Assembly (NCBI GenBank): GCA_047611125.1
Contig: JBLFXH010000002.1
Coordinates: forward strand, 1 to 59,060
DNA length: 59,060 bases
Source: JABDJZ01 sp047611125
GTDB lineage: Bacteria; Bacteroidota; Rhodothermia; Rhodothermales; UBA10348
Direction of reading: 5' to 3'
Shown in pieces: positions 24,887 through 33,545 of the stretch. Every line of letters begins with the position of its first letter. The first letter of the stretch is position 1. Under the pieces are notes generated by a model, which saw only the letters and a list, made by a program, of their open reading frames with translations, ran no database searches and was not told the DNA's origin. The translations under genes and the position numbers were made by a program.

Positions 24887-25712
24887 ATCCGGTAATCGCC
24901 TCGGGCTGATCACCGTCCTCGTAGAGGGCCACCTGGCTTCCCATCCATCCCACAGAGATGAAAGATCGCCCCAGCAGCACCACCTGCTGGAGAAGGAACA
25001 GGCCGAATGAGGCGCCCATTGACATCTCGAGTTCAGTGGGCAGCAGAAGCAGGAGCAGGCTGGGTACGAACCAGACTAGATAGACCCCGTGCGCGGCCCA
25101 TCTGCGCAATCCGCGCCGAAAGCCCATCTTCGCGCTCTCGACCACGGACGAATCGCTCGAGACCAGAGCAATGCGGGCATAGTCCAGCGTCAGATCGATG
25201 GCGGCCATGCCGGTCAGCCAGACAGCCGGTACGGCTACGAAGACCGTCCAGAATTGAATGACCTCGCTAGAAAGCGTCAGCGCGAATACGATGGCTACTC
25301 CGGCCACGATTCCGGTCCAGATGCCCATCGGCACCAGAAACAGGCCGGTCAGTCCCAGGCTCTTCCAGAAGTAGCGATCCACGCCGGACCAGAACGAACG
25401 GGCCCCGCCTTGTCTCAGCGCCTGAGGCAGGCCGACGCCAGCGGCCGAAGACCACAGGAAGAGGATAAGTGTGGCAATCATCAGCAGTCCAAAGACCGAG
25501 GCGAAGGCGCCCGCAAGAGCTTCCGGAATGTCCGCCAGCAAAGCGATATCGATTTCCTCGAAGCCGGCGGCGCCAAAGGTGGTAGTGAGCGCGGCGCCGA
25601 TCGGCGTGGCAATGAGGTAGCCGAGCACGGCGTGCACGGAAAACAGCAGAACGGCCAGCCAGGGCTTCGCCCGGATCGCACCCATTCCTGCCTTCAGGTA
25701 TGAAATAGTCAT
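24885..25712 (-). CDS. Polytopic membrane protein of unknown function
   Basis: The 275-residue protein has about six hydrophobic segments (roughly 17-45, 70-92, 118-150, 152-172, 205-225 and 235-260), with a short cytoplasmic-type N-terminus and a polar end. The arrangement resembles membrane proteins of the DUF4013/YciC kind, but this is only a pattern match. It starts two bases after the stop of the M1 peptidase gene, so the two are co-transcribed. No catalytic motif is seen. Confidence 0.75.
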   Translation of the reverse strand: MTISYLKAGMGAIRAKPWLAVLLFSVHAVLGYLIATPIGAALTTTFGAAGFEEIDIALLADIPEALAGAFASVFGLLMIATLILFLWSSAAGVGLPQALRQGGARSFWSGVDRYFWKSLGLTGLFLVPMGIWTGIVAGVAIVFALTLSSEVIQFWTVFVAVPAVWLTGMAAIDLTLDYARIALVSSDSSVVESAKMGFRRGLRRWAAHGVYLVWFVPSLLLLLLPTELEMSMGASFGLFLLQQVVLLGRSFISVGWMGSQVALYEDGDQPEAITG

Positions 25713-25714
25713 CT

Positions 25715-27757
25715 TTAGAAGAGGGCAGAAATGAGGAGGGCCAACTGCTGGAATCGGACGGCAAACTTGCGCCGCTCCGTCGATCCGGGGCTGACCGGCT
25801 GGACGGCGCGGCGGTTATTCAGTCGATTGATGTCCAGCATCAGGATGCCCTCCGGGTCTACGAAGGCTGCCGCCAGTCGCTCATCGCCACTCGCCTTGAA
25901 CTCCTTCCACTGATCCTTGCCGTCCCACGGCATATCACGATGGGTGCCGTCCGCAAACTCGAGTCTCAGGACTGTCGGCATGGTCCCGTCATGGACACGC
26001 TGCACAACAACGCGGTGGTTGTACAGCGCATCCAGGCTGTCAGGAATAGACCGATCTCGCGTGGACGTCATCTCGTCAATCCGGTAATCCAGAACAGCAG
26101 TCCCGTAGACGTACTGCTGATAGAACCAGTCCAGATCCTGCCCCGAGACGTCTTCCATGGTCTGCTGGAGATCGCGCGTGGTGGGGTGCCGGAAGCGCCA
26201 CTGGCTGTAGTAGGTCCGCAGGAAGGTGCGCATGGTATCCCAGCCCAGGTACCCTTCCAGCGTGTTCATCACCGTGGCCGGCTTGCTGTAGGAGTTCTTC
26301 GAATAGTCAGCAGCGAACTCGTATTCCCAGGTGCGGGTGAAGAGCGCCCCGCGGGAAGGGTTGAGCTTGGTGTAGCCCAGGCGTTGCATTGCGCGATCGC
26401 CTAGCGGGAGTCCGGGAATATCGATGGCTGACCCAGGGCCGTAGGCATCGTCCATGATGCGCGATTCTAGGTAAGAGGTCATGCCCTCGTCCAGCCACGC
26501 CTCCTCGAATTCGTTGGAGGCCAGGAGGCCATAGAAGTACTGGTGCCCGAACTCGTGGATGGTAACTAGCTCAGGGAAACGCGCCCATGACGGCATCATG
26601 TAGGCGGTGCCGGACGTGATCAGTGTTGGGTATTCCATCCCGTTGGCGCCGCCGAAGCCATCCACCACGGTCAGGCTGGTGTAGGGATATTCACCCACCC
26701 AGTCATCAAAGCGCTCCAAGGCGGCGATGGCAGAATCAATGTGCCGGCGCTTCTGGCTCTCCGTGTCGTGATCCGGGCGAAGCAGGAGTCTGATCTGGAC
26801 ATGGCGCCAGGTCTCTTCGTGAACCCGGTAGTTCTCGTAGGCCGTCCAGGCAAAGTCGTGAACGTCATCCGCCCGATAGCGCAGGGTCTTGACGCCGTTC
26901 TCGGTGGCCTCCTCGGTCCGAACACCCGATGCACCGACCACAAAGGATTCTGGGACCCGCATGGTCACGTCATAGGTGCCGAAGTCCGCGTAGAACTCGG
27001 AGTTGGCGTGGAACTGATGGGCATTCCACTTGCCGGTCGGGGCATCCGCAGGGACGTAGCGCTGGCCCGGGATTTCGTAGACGGCAATCTTCGGAAACCA
27101 CTGCGCGACCATGAAGAACGGATCGCCCTGATCATCCTCCGTAAATCCGGTGCGTGCCACGACTCGTGGCATCACGCTTTCGAAGTTCATATCCAGGGCG
27201 ATGGTCTCGCCTGGCAGGACGGGACTGGGAAGCCGCACCGCCATGACTGTTCGGTCGTCGCGGTTGCTGTCGTCTGGCTGGATGAATCGCATATCGGCCG
27301 TCAGGTCTACAGGCTGACCAGAGTAGGGCAGGATTCCTCCGAGGTCTCCGCGCGCGTCGCCGGCAATTGAGAGGCGCTCAACAGTGATGCCACCCCATTT
27401 GTCGTCTTGGTCGGTGGAATTACCTCTGTGGGCTCCGCCGCTCTCAACCTGAAACGTGGACCCTGGAGAGAACGCGTTTAGGTAAAGGTGGAATTGGAGT
27501 TCATCCACCGGGGTATCTCCCGGGTTTCTCCAGGTGAGTCGCTGCGTGCCGGAGACCGTTCGTGCCTCCGGGTCCAGTGTCGCATCGATTTGGTAGGCCA
27601 CCCGCCGTTCGGACAGCGGGACGTCTGAAGTGGTTGCGCGTTGCGCCGAGGCGGGAGTCGCGGACAGGACTACCACGGCCGCCAGGGTCGCGGCCAGTGT
27701 CGTCCCAGAAGAGAGCGGAAACCGCGGCGTCCGTGCTCGGAAGAAGGGGTAGAACAT
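25715..27757 (-). CDS. Secreted M1 family metallopeptidase
   Basis: A zinc aminopeptidase-type enzyme. The gluzincin motif is HEFGH at residues 401-405, with the third ligand E424 in WLDEG, exactly 18 residues after the second His. A GAMEN-like exopeptidase motif is represented by GANGMEYP just upstream. The start at 27757 gives a signal peptide ending in PASA-Q near residue 38; an upstream in-frame start adds 16 residues and is less likely. The N-terminal beta-saddle domain spans about residues 45-270. The C-terminal helical domain is short, as in bacterial surface M1 peptidases. Confidence 0.9.
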   Translation of the reverse strand: MFYPFFRARTPRFPLSSGTTLAATLAAVVVLSATPASAQRATTSDVPLSERRVAYQIDATLDPEARTVSGTQRLTWRNPGDTPVDELQFHLYLNAFSPGSTFQVESGGAHRGNSTDQDDKWGGITVERLSIAGDARGDLGGILPYSGQPVDLTADMRFIQPDDSNRDDRTVMAVRLPSPVLPGETIALDMNFESVMPRVVARTGFTEDDQGDPFFMVAQWFPKIAVYEIPGQRYVPADAPTGKWNAHQFHANSEFYADFGTYDVTMRVPESFVVGASGVRTEEATENGVKTLRYRADDVHDFAWTAYENYRVHEETWRHVQIRLLLRPDHDTESQKRRHIDSAIAALERFDDWVGEYPYTSLTVVDGFGGANGMEYPTLITSGTAYMMPSWARFPELVTIHEFGHQYFYGLLASNEFEEAWLDEGMTSYLESRIMDDAYGPGSAIDIPGLPLGDRAMQRLGYTKLNPSRGALFTRTWEYEFAADYSKNSYSKPATVMNTLEGYLGWDTMRTFLRTYYSQWRFRHPTTRDLQQTMEDVSGQDLDWFYQQYVYGTAVLDYRIDEMTSTRDRSIPDSLDALYNHRVVVQRVHDGTMPTVLRLEFADGTHRDMPWDGKDQWKEFKASGDERLAAAFVDPEGILMLDINRLNNRRAVQPVSPGSTERRKFAVRFQQLALLISALF

Positions 27758-27823
27758 TTGAGGGGGCGTGCTATTACGGTTTAGTCTACAAAAAACACCC
27801 TCCACTCACCCGTAACCGCTCCG

Positions 27824-28708
27824 ATGATCCGCGGTGATTTTGTCGAACTTTGTGAGGTGGGCCCACGCGATGGGTTCCAATTCGAGTCGGTGCCTATACG
27901 GACCCGATTCAAGGAGGATGCGATTCGTCGCCTTCTGGCTGCGGGACTGAGGCGGCTCCAGGCCACCTCTTTCGTACACCCCAAGCGCGTGCCGCAGATG
28001 GCGGACGCGGAAGAGCTCTTGGCCGCACTGGGCCAGCGAGCGGAGATTTCAGCGCTCGCGTTGAATCTCCGCGGAGTAGACCGTGCCATCGAGTCCGGGG
28101 TGACCACCGTCGATCTGTCGATTGCCCTCAATCAGCAGCATGCCGCAGACAACGCCAACTCCACCGTCGAAGCCGGCGTGGAGGCAGCCTCAGTGATGAT
28201 TGCTAGAGCGAAGGGCGCCGGGCTTCAGGTACAACTTGGACTGCAGACGGTCTGGGGCTACGCCCAGCCTGACGACACGCCCCTCGGCCTGATCGACGCC
28301 GTCGTCGAACAGTTGGCCGGCGTGGGACTGGAATCTCTGTCTTTGGCTGATTCGACCGGAATGGCATCCCCTGACAGCATCGTTCAGATAGTGGACCGGG
28401 TCCGGGAGCGGGCGGGGGAAACGCCAATCGTCCTGCACCTGCACGACACCCGTGGTGTCGGACTCGCGAACGTCTCGGCCGCCCTGAAGGCCGGAGTGCG
28501 GCGATTCGACACGTCGCTTGGCGGCCTAGGCGGCTGTCCTTTCATTCCCGGAGCGACAGGCAATGTGGCCACCGAGGACGTGGCGTATCTATGCGAGCGG
28601 CTCGGCTACGAAACGGGCATTGATATCGCGGCCGTGGCGGCCGTCTCCCGGGACGTGGAGACCCTGGTCGGGCACCCGCTGTCCGGCAGAATGTACCGGC
28701 TCATCTAA
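27824..28708 (+). CDS. Hydroxymethylglutaryl-CoA lyase-like enzyme
   Basis: A TIM-barrel lyase of the HMGL family, which splits HMG-CoA to acetoacetate and acetyl-CoA in leucine degradation. The catalytic VGPRDGFQ (R15, D16), metal-binding HLHDTRG, and the cysteine loop GGLGGCPFIPGATGN are all present. The length of 294 is normal. No other leucine-degradation genes are nearby. Related acyl-CoA lyases share these motifs, so the exact substrate is inferred. It is divergent from the M1 peptidase gene with a 66-base gap. Confidence 0.87.
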   Translation: MIRGDFVELCEVGPRDGFQFESVPIRTRFKEDAIRRLLAAGLRRLQATSFVHPKRVPQMADAEELLAALGQRAEISALALNLRGVDRAIESGVTTVDLSIALNQQHAADNANSTVEAGVEAASVMIARAKGAGLQVQLGLQTVWGYAQPDDTPLGLIDAVVEQLAGVGLESLSLADSTGMASPDSIVQIVDRVRERAGETPIVLHLHDTRGVGLANVSAALKAGVRRFDTSLGGLGGCPFIPGATGNVATEDVAYLCERLGYETGIDIAAVAAVSRDVETLVGHPLSGRMYRLI

Positions 28709-28775
28709 GGTTGCGGTTGACCTAGTCCGCTGCCGCGGGCGGCCTCAGTCCGCAAACGCCCCCTCGGCCTCAGTC

Positions 28776-31628
28776 TTAGTCCTGATATGACTCGATGGGA
28801 GGGCACGTGCAGATAAGCGTCCGGTCCCCTTGAGCATCATTCACGCGCCGAACCGAAGGCCAGAACTTGTGCTCCCTGGTCCATGGTGCAGGATAGGCGG
28901 CCTTCTCGCGCGAATACGGATGGTTCCAGTCGTTGCTGAGTACCATTCCAGCGGTATGAGGGGCGTTGCGCAGTGGGTTGTCCTCCGCGTCGGCGATACC
29001 CAGTTCCACCTCTTGAACCTCGGCACGAATGGCAATCATCGCATCGCAGAATCGGTCCAGTTCGGCCTTGGACTCGGACTCGGTGGGCTCGACCATGACC
29101 GTGCCGACAACCGGCCAGGACATGGTTGGCGCATGGTATCCGTAGTCCATCAATCGCTTAGCCACGTCCACCTCGGTAAGCGTGGTCTTCTGACGCAGAT
29201 GCCGGAGGTCAAGAATGAATTCGTGCGCCACGCGGCCTGACTTGCCAGTGAAGAGCACATCGTAGTGGCCATCCAGGCGCTTGGCCATGTAGTTGGCGTT
29301 GAGGATCGCTGCCTCCGAAGAGCGCTTGAGTCCTGGCTGGCCCAGCATCGCGATGTACGCCCAGGAGATTACCAGAACGCCCGCGCTGCCAAACGGCGCC
29401 GAGGCAACGGCCCCGATGGCATGGCTGCCGCCGGTCTTGATCAGCGGGTGGCCCGGCATGAACGGCGCCAGATGCGGCGCAGCACAGATTGGTCCGATGC
29501 CGGGTCCGCCACCACCGTGTGGGATGGCAAAGGTTTTGTGCAGGTTGAGGTGGCAGACGTCCGCTCCGAAATCGCCTGGCCGGCAAAGCCCGACCTGCGC
29601 ATTCATGTTCGCGCCATCCATGTAGACCTGCCCGCTGTGTTCGTGGATGATGCCACAGATATCGCGGATTCCCGTCTCAAATACCCCATGGGTAGAGGGG
29701 TAGGTAATCATTAAGGCAGCCAGCGAGTCGGCATTGGCAGCGGCCTTGCTGCGCAGGTCTTCGATATCCACGTTGCCGTGATCGTCGCAGTTCACCACGA
29801 CCACTTTCATTCCTGCCAAGACTGCGCTGGCCGGGTTGGTGCCGTGCGCGGAGCTGGGGATCAGACAAACATTCCGGTGTCCCTCGTTTCGCGACGCATG
29901 AAACGCCCGAATGGTGAGTAGCCCGGTGTATTCGCCTGCAGCACCGCTGTTGGGCTGAAGCGAGACAGCGGGAAGCCCGGTGATTTCGCCCAGCCATGCT
30001 TCCAAATCAGAGACAATCTTCTGATAACCGGGCACCTGCTCGAGCGGTGCAAAGGGATGAATGGCGTTCAGTCCTGACCACGTGATCGGCATGAGCTCCG
30101 CGGCAGCGTTGAGCTTCATGGTGCACGAGCCCAGCGGGATCATGCTTGTGGTCAGCGAAAGGTCGCGGGATGAGAGGCGCTGCATGTAGCGCATCATGTC
30201 CGTCTCCGAGTGGCTGGAATTGAAGACTGGATGCTCCAGGTAGGCTGTAGTCCGCGGCTTGGCGCCGGCGTAGCCAGACTCCAGCGTGCCCGTGAATGCC
30301 TTGAGATCCGTGCGTGCGTCCACCAACACCTGGACCAGCGTTTCGAGCTCGGCCTCGGTGACAGCCTCGTCCAAAGCCACACCGACTGACCCATCCTCAA
30401 AATACCGGAGGTTCATCCTGGCCTGCTTGGCCCGCAGCCGAACAGCAGTCAAGTCCAGACCATCCAGTCGGAGAGTCTCGAAGTAGTCGTCGAATCGTGG
30501 CGTCACGCCATGCTCACGCAGCGCGGCAGCGAGGACGCGTGTAGCATCGTGGATCCGGGTGGCGATGGCCTTCAGTCCAGCCGGACCGTGGTACACGGCG
30601 TACATGCTGGCTGCCACGGCAAGCAGCACCTGCGCGGTGCAGATATTCGAGGTGGCCTTGTCGCGGCGGATGTGTTGCTCGCGCGTCTGAAGCGCCATGC
30701 GAAGCGCGGGGTTGCCATCGGCGTCCACCGTGACTCCGATGATCCGGCCGGGAACGGCACGCTTGAACGTATTGTGCGTGGCGAAGAATGCCGCGTGCGG
30801 GCCGCCATAGCCCATCGGCACCCCAAATCGCTGACTGGTGCCCACAACGACGTCCGCTCCGAATTGGCCGGGTGCCTCAAGGATTGTCAGGGAGAGGAGA
30901 TCGGCAGCGACCACCACGTAACCGCCTCCTGCGTGAACGGCATCGCAAAGCCCCTGGTAATCACGAACCTGGCCGTCGGTGGTCGGATACTGGACAAGTA
31001 CCCCAAACACAGCATCCTCCATCTGGAAGCTGTGGTAGTCTCCAACCACCACGTTGATGCCCAGCGGCTCCGCCCGGGTCTGCACCACATCAATGGTCTG
31101 TGGGTGGCAGGCATCATCCACAAAAAATGTCTCGCGCCCCCGGGTCTTCCGGTGAAGCATCGTCATAGCCTCGGCCGCTGCGGTACCCTCGTCCAGCAGC
31201 GAGGCGTTCGCGATCTCAAGCCCCGTAAGGTCACTGACCAGCGTCTGAAAATTCAGCAGCGCCTCCAGGCGGCCCTGGGCAATCTCGGCCTGATAGGGCG
31301 TGTACTGTGTGTACCAGTTCGGATTCTCCAGAATGCCCCGCTGAATCACCGGAGGCGTCAGGGTGGCGTGGTAGCCCATCCCGATATAGGAGCGGAATTG
31401 CTGATTGGTGTCCGCAATGTCCCGGATATGCGCGAGCAACTCGTGCTCTGTGAGTGCGGCCGGTAGGTCCAACTCACCCTTCAATCGGATGCCGGCCGGA
31501 ATGGTCTGACCGACCAGTTCATCCATCGACTCGACACCGACAAGCGCCAACATGTCGCGGACATCTGATTCAGATGGGCCAATGTGGCGGTCGGAAAAAC
31601 GATCCGTGTGTTTCAGGTCGACGGTCAT
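28776..31628 (-). CDS. gcvP: Glycine dehydrogenase (decarboxylating), P protein
   Basis: The P protein decarboxylates glycine and passes the aminomethyl group to the lipoyl arm of GcvH. The PLP lysine is in LHKTFAIPHGGGGPG, and both fused halves are present: N-terminal about residues 8-440, C-terminal about 460-950. The start at 31628 gives MTVDLKHTDRFSDRHIGPS, matching the family. It is supported by a good AGGAG Shine-Dalgarno (31634-31638 on the complement), unusual in this window. An upstream start would add 25 unlikely residues. gcvH is at 39.6 kb; gcvT is not in the window. Confidence 0.97.
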   Translation of the reverse strand: MTVDLKHTDRFSDRHIGPSESDVRDMLALVGVESMDELVGQTIPAGIRLKGELDLPAALTEHELLAHIRDIADTNQQFRSYIGMGYHATLTPPVIQRGILENPNWYTQYTPYQAEIAQGRLEALLNFQTLVSDLTGLEIANASLLDEGTAAAEAMTMLHRKTRGRETFFVDDACHPQTIDVVQTRAEPLGINVVVGDYHSFQMEDAVFGVLVQYPTTDGQVRDYQGLCDAVHAGGGYVVVAADLLSLTILEAPGQFGADVVVGTSQRFGVPMGYGGPHAAFFATHNTFKRAVPGRIIGVTVDADGNPALRMALQTREQHIRRDKATSNICTAQVLLAVAASMYAVYHGPAGLKAIATRIHDATRVLAAALREHGVTPRFDDYFETLRLDGLDLTAVRLRAKQARMNLRYFEDGSVGVALDEAVTEAELETLVQVLVDARTDLKAFTGTLESGYAGAKPRTTAYLEHPVFNSSHSETDMMRYMQRLSSRDLSLTTSMIPLGSCTMKLNAAAELMPITWSGLNAIHPFAPLEQVPGYQKIVSDLEAWLGEITGLPAVSLQPNSGAAGEYTGLLTIRAFHASRNEGHRNVCLIPSSAHGTNPASAVLAGMKVVVVNCDDHGNVDIEDLRSKAAANADSLAALMITYPSTHGVFETGIRDICGIIHEHSGQVYMDGANMNAQVGLCRPGDFGADVCHLNLHKTFAIPHGGGGPGIGPICAAPHLAPFMPGHPLIKTGGSHAIGAVASAPFGSAGVLVISWAYIAMLGQPGLKRSSEAAILNANYMAKRLDGHYDVLFTGKSGRVAHEFILDLRHLRQKTTLTEVDVAKRLMDYGYHAPTMSWPVVGTVMVEPTESESKAELDRFCDAMIAIRAEVQEVELGIADAEDNPLRNAPHTAGMVLSNDWNHPYSREKAAYPAPWTREHKFWPSVRRVNDAQGDRTLICTCPPIESYQD

Positions 31629-31733
31629 CAGAACTCCTGGTTTCCCCGTTGCCCGGGGCGTGCGGTGATCGAAGGGAATAGCAACTAGATGGGGATGAAC
31701 CAACCTTGTCTCAATCGGAGCCGGGCAAGCTGT

Positions 31734-32564
31734 TCAGTTTTCGTGGAAAGCGTTCGGGTTCGCGTCGGTTTCCTCTTCGTTGAGATCCTCGGCGTTACGC
31801 AGCGTCTCCAGCGCGGAGGCGGCCGCGAGCTGCTCTGCCTGTTTCTTGCTCTTGCCCAGGCCAGAACCTTCTGGGTTTCCCTGGACCAGGACTTGGACGG
31901 TGAACCGGCGATTGTGACTGGGTCCGGCGACCTCTTCAGTCCTATAGAGGGGTTGTGGCCAGCCACGTGCTTGGGCGAATTCCAGAAGCAGACTCTTGTG
32001 GTTGTCTTCCCGCTCCATGAGCGCGTCCAGATCCTGAGTGAGGAGCATCCGGTCAACGATGAACTTGCGGGCCGCGTCGGATCCCTGATCCAGGTAAAGC
32101 GCTCCGATGAGGGCCTCGAAGGAGTCGGCCATGACACTCGTCAGCTTCTGCGCCTGGCCTTGAAGTCGGAGGTTGTCCGAAATCACGACGAGCTCGTCTA
32201 GCCCAAGTCGTCGGCCGTGCGTGGCCAGGGCCTCTCCATTAACCAACTTGGATCGCAGTCTGGTCAGGAATCCCTCGTCTTCATTGGGATAGTTTTGGTA
32301 CAGGTACTCCGCCGTAACCGCCCCGAGAATGGCGTCCCCCAAAAACTCCAGGCGCTCGTTGGAATCGATGGCGGAGCCCGGTCGACCGCGGAGAACGGAC
32401 CGGTGCCGCATGGCGTGTTCGTATAGCGACGGATCGCCAACCGGGTGGTTGGTGATCTGGGCCACTACCGCAGTATCTAGTGCTGCGGCATCCGGAACGG
32501 CCTCTTCCAGAGGGAGCGGTGCAGTGCGGGAAAGCCAGCCACGGATTCGATCAATCGGGGTCAT
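31734..32564 (-). CDS. rnc: Ribonuclease III
   Basis: RNase III cuts double-stranded RNA, including rRNA precursors. The signature NERLEFLGDA is at residues 69-78. The second acidic cluster (SFEALIGALYLD, about 147-158) completes the metal site. A dsRNA-binding domain fills about residues 185-255, with the GKSKKQAEQLAA helix. The 276-residue length includes a Glu/Asn-rich tail. It follows the beta-lactamase-like gene by ten bases and precedes gcvP by 105. Confidence 0.96.
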   Translation of the reverse strand: MTPIDRIRGWLSRTAPLPLEEAVPDAAALDTAVVAQITNHPVGDPSLYEHAMRHRSVLRGRPGSAIDSNERLEFLGDAILGAVTAEYLYQNYPNEDEGFLTRLRSKLVNGEALATHGRRLGLDELVVISDNLRLQGQAQKLTSVMADSFEALIGALYLDQGSDAARKFIVDRMLLTQDLDALMEREDNHKSLLLEFAQARGWPQPLYRTEEVAGPSHNRRFTVQVLVQGNPEGSGLGKSKKQAEQLAAASALETLRNAEDLNEEETDANPNAFHEN

Positions 32565-32574
32565 TCGTTCTCCG

Positions 32575-33468
32575 CTAGGGACTCGCTGACAGGAAGTGGT
32601 CTACCGTTTGGGCCACTCGCGCGCCAAGCGCCGCGCTTATGGTGTCATCGGCAATACCCTCGATAAGGATCACCAGGACATAGGGCGAACCTGTCGCGGG
32701 AAATACCACGGCCGTGTCATGGTGAATGGCGGTGATCTGCCCCGTCTTGTGGGCGATTCGGGTTCCAGCGGGAAGTCCCGCCGGGATCATCTCGTTGAAT
32801 TGCTGCCGGGTAAGGATGTCCAACATCTGCGCGTCCGCCTCAGGATTGACCGCGCGGCCATCCAGAAGAGCCAGCATCAGTGTGGCCAGATCGGAGGACG
32901 TGGTTCGATTCGAAAGGCCCTGCTCGAAGGCCTTGAGATCCTCGACCCCTCGGAGGGTCTTCATCTGTGTGGTCCCGAGTCGCTCGCTGGTGGCCTGAAC
33001 GGCCTCGGCACCCACGAAGTCGATCAGGATATTGGTAGCCAAGTTGGACGATACCGTGATCATGCTTTCAACCAGATCTAGGATGGCCATCCTGGACCCT
33101 AGATGCTGGTAGATCTCGTCATCCGAGTCATCACCAATGGCAAACGCGGACCCGTCAACAATGGATCGAAAGCGGTTCTCGATCAGAAGTGAGTCGTTCG
33201 GGTTGACGGTGCCGACGTCGGTTTGCCGAAAGACCTCAATCATGACCGGCACCTTCATCGTGCTGGCCGCGTGATAGAGGCGAGCGCCCTGCATGTCCAG
33301 GGCTAAACCGCGCTCGGGCTCCCGAATGGAGACCGCAACAACGGCCTCTGGCTCGGAAGCGACAACCTGCTCAATCCGCCGTCCAAGTTCTTCCATATCC
33401 GGGGGATCAGTGCACCCGGCCAAGACCGTCAAGGCAAAAGCGCACCCAATGAGAAGCAGTGTGCGCAT
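32575..33468 (-). CDS. Class A beta-lactamase-like serine hydrolase, lipoprotein
   Basis: The product has a lipoprotein signal (LAGC, cysteine 19) and the penicilloyl-serine transferase motifs: S69-T-M-K72, S140-S-N142 (the SDN motif) and K241-T-G243. A glutamate (E176, in GVEDLK) sits about where the class A general base E166 is expected, but the usual ExxLN pattern is not met. It could therefore be a poor beta-lactamase or another acyl-serine hydrolase acting on cell-wall peptides. It lies between a GH3/NagZ-like gene and rnc. Placement in the periplasm is inferred from the lipobox. Confidence 0.82.
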   Translation of the reverse strand: MRTLLLIGCAFALTVLAGCTDPPDMEELGRRIEQVVASEPEAVVAVSIREPERGLALDMQGARLYHAASTMKVPVMIEVFRQTDVGTVNPNDSLLIENRFRSIVDGSAFAIGDDSDDEIYQHLGSRMAILDLVESMITVSSNLATNILIDFVGAEAVQATSERLGTTQMKTLRGVEDLKAFEQGLSNRTTSSDLATLMLALLDGRAVNPEADAQMLDILTRQQFNEMIPAGLPAGTRIAHKTGQITAIHHDTAVVFPATGSPYVLVILIEGIADDTISAALGARVAQTVDHFLSASP

Positions 33469-33545
33469 CTTGGAAACGGGCTTTGAGATAGTCGACCTCT
33501 GCCATTGGTGAGGCCCAAGTTACGTCGCTCCGCTGTCTTTGCTGT

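Noticed and set aside
31629..31733. Possible glycine riboswitch ahead of gcvP
   Set aside because: The spacer lacks the conserved glycine-aptamer core; only a small CCCCG/CGGGG hairpin is present, and gcvP has its own Shine-Dalgarno.
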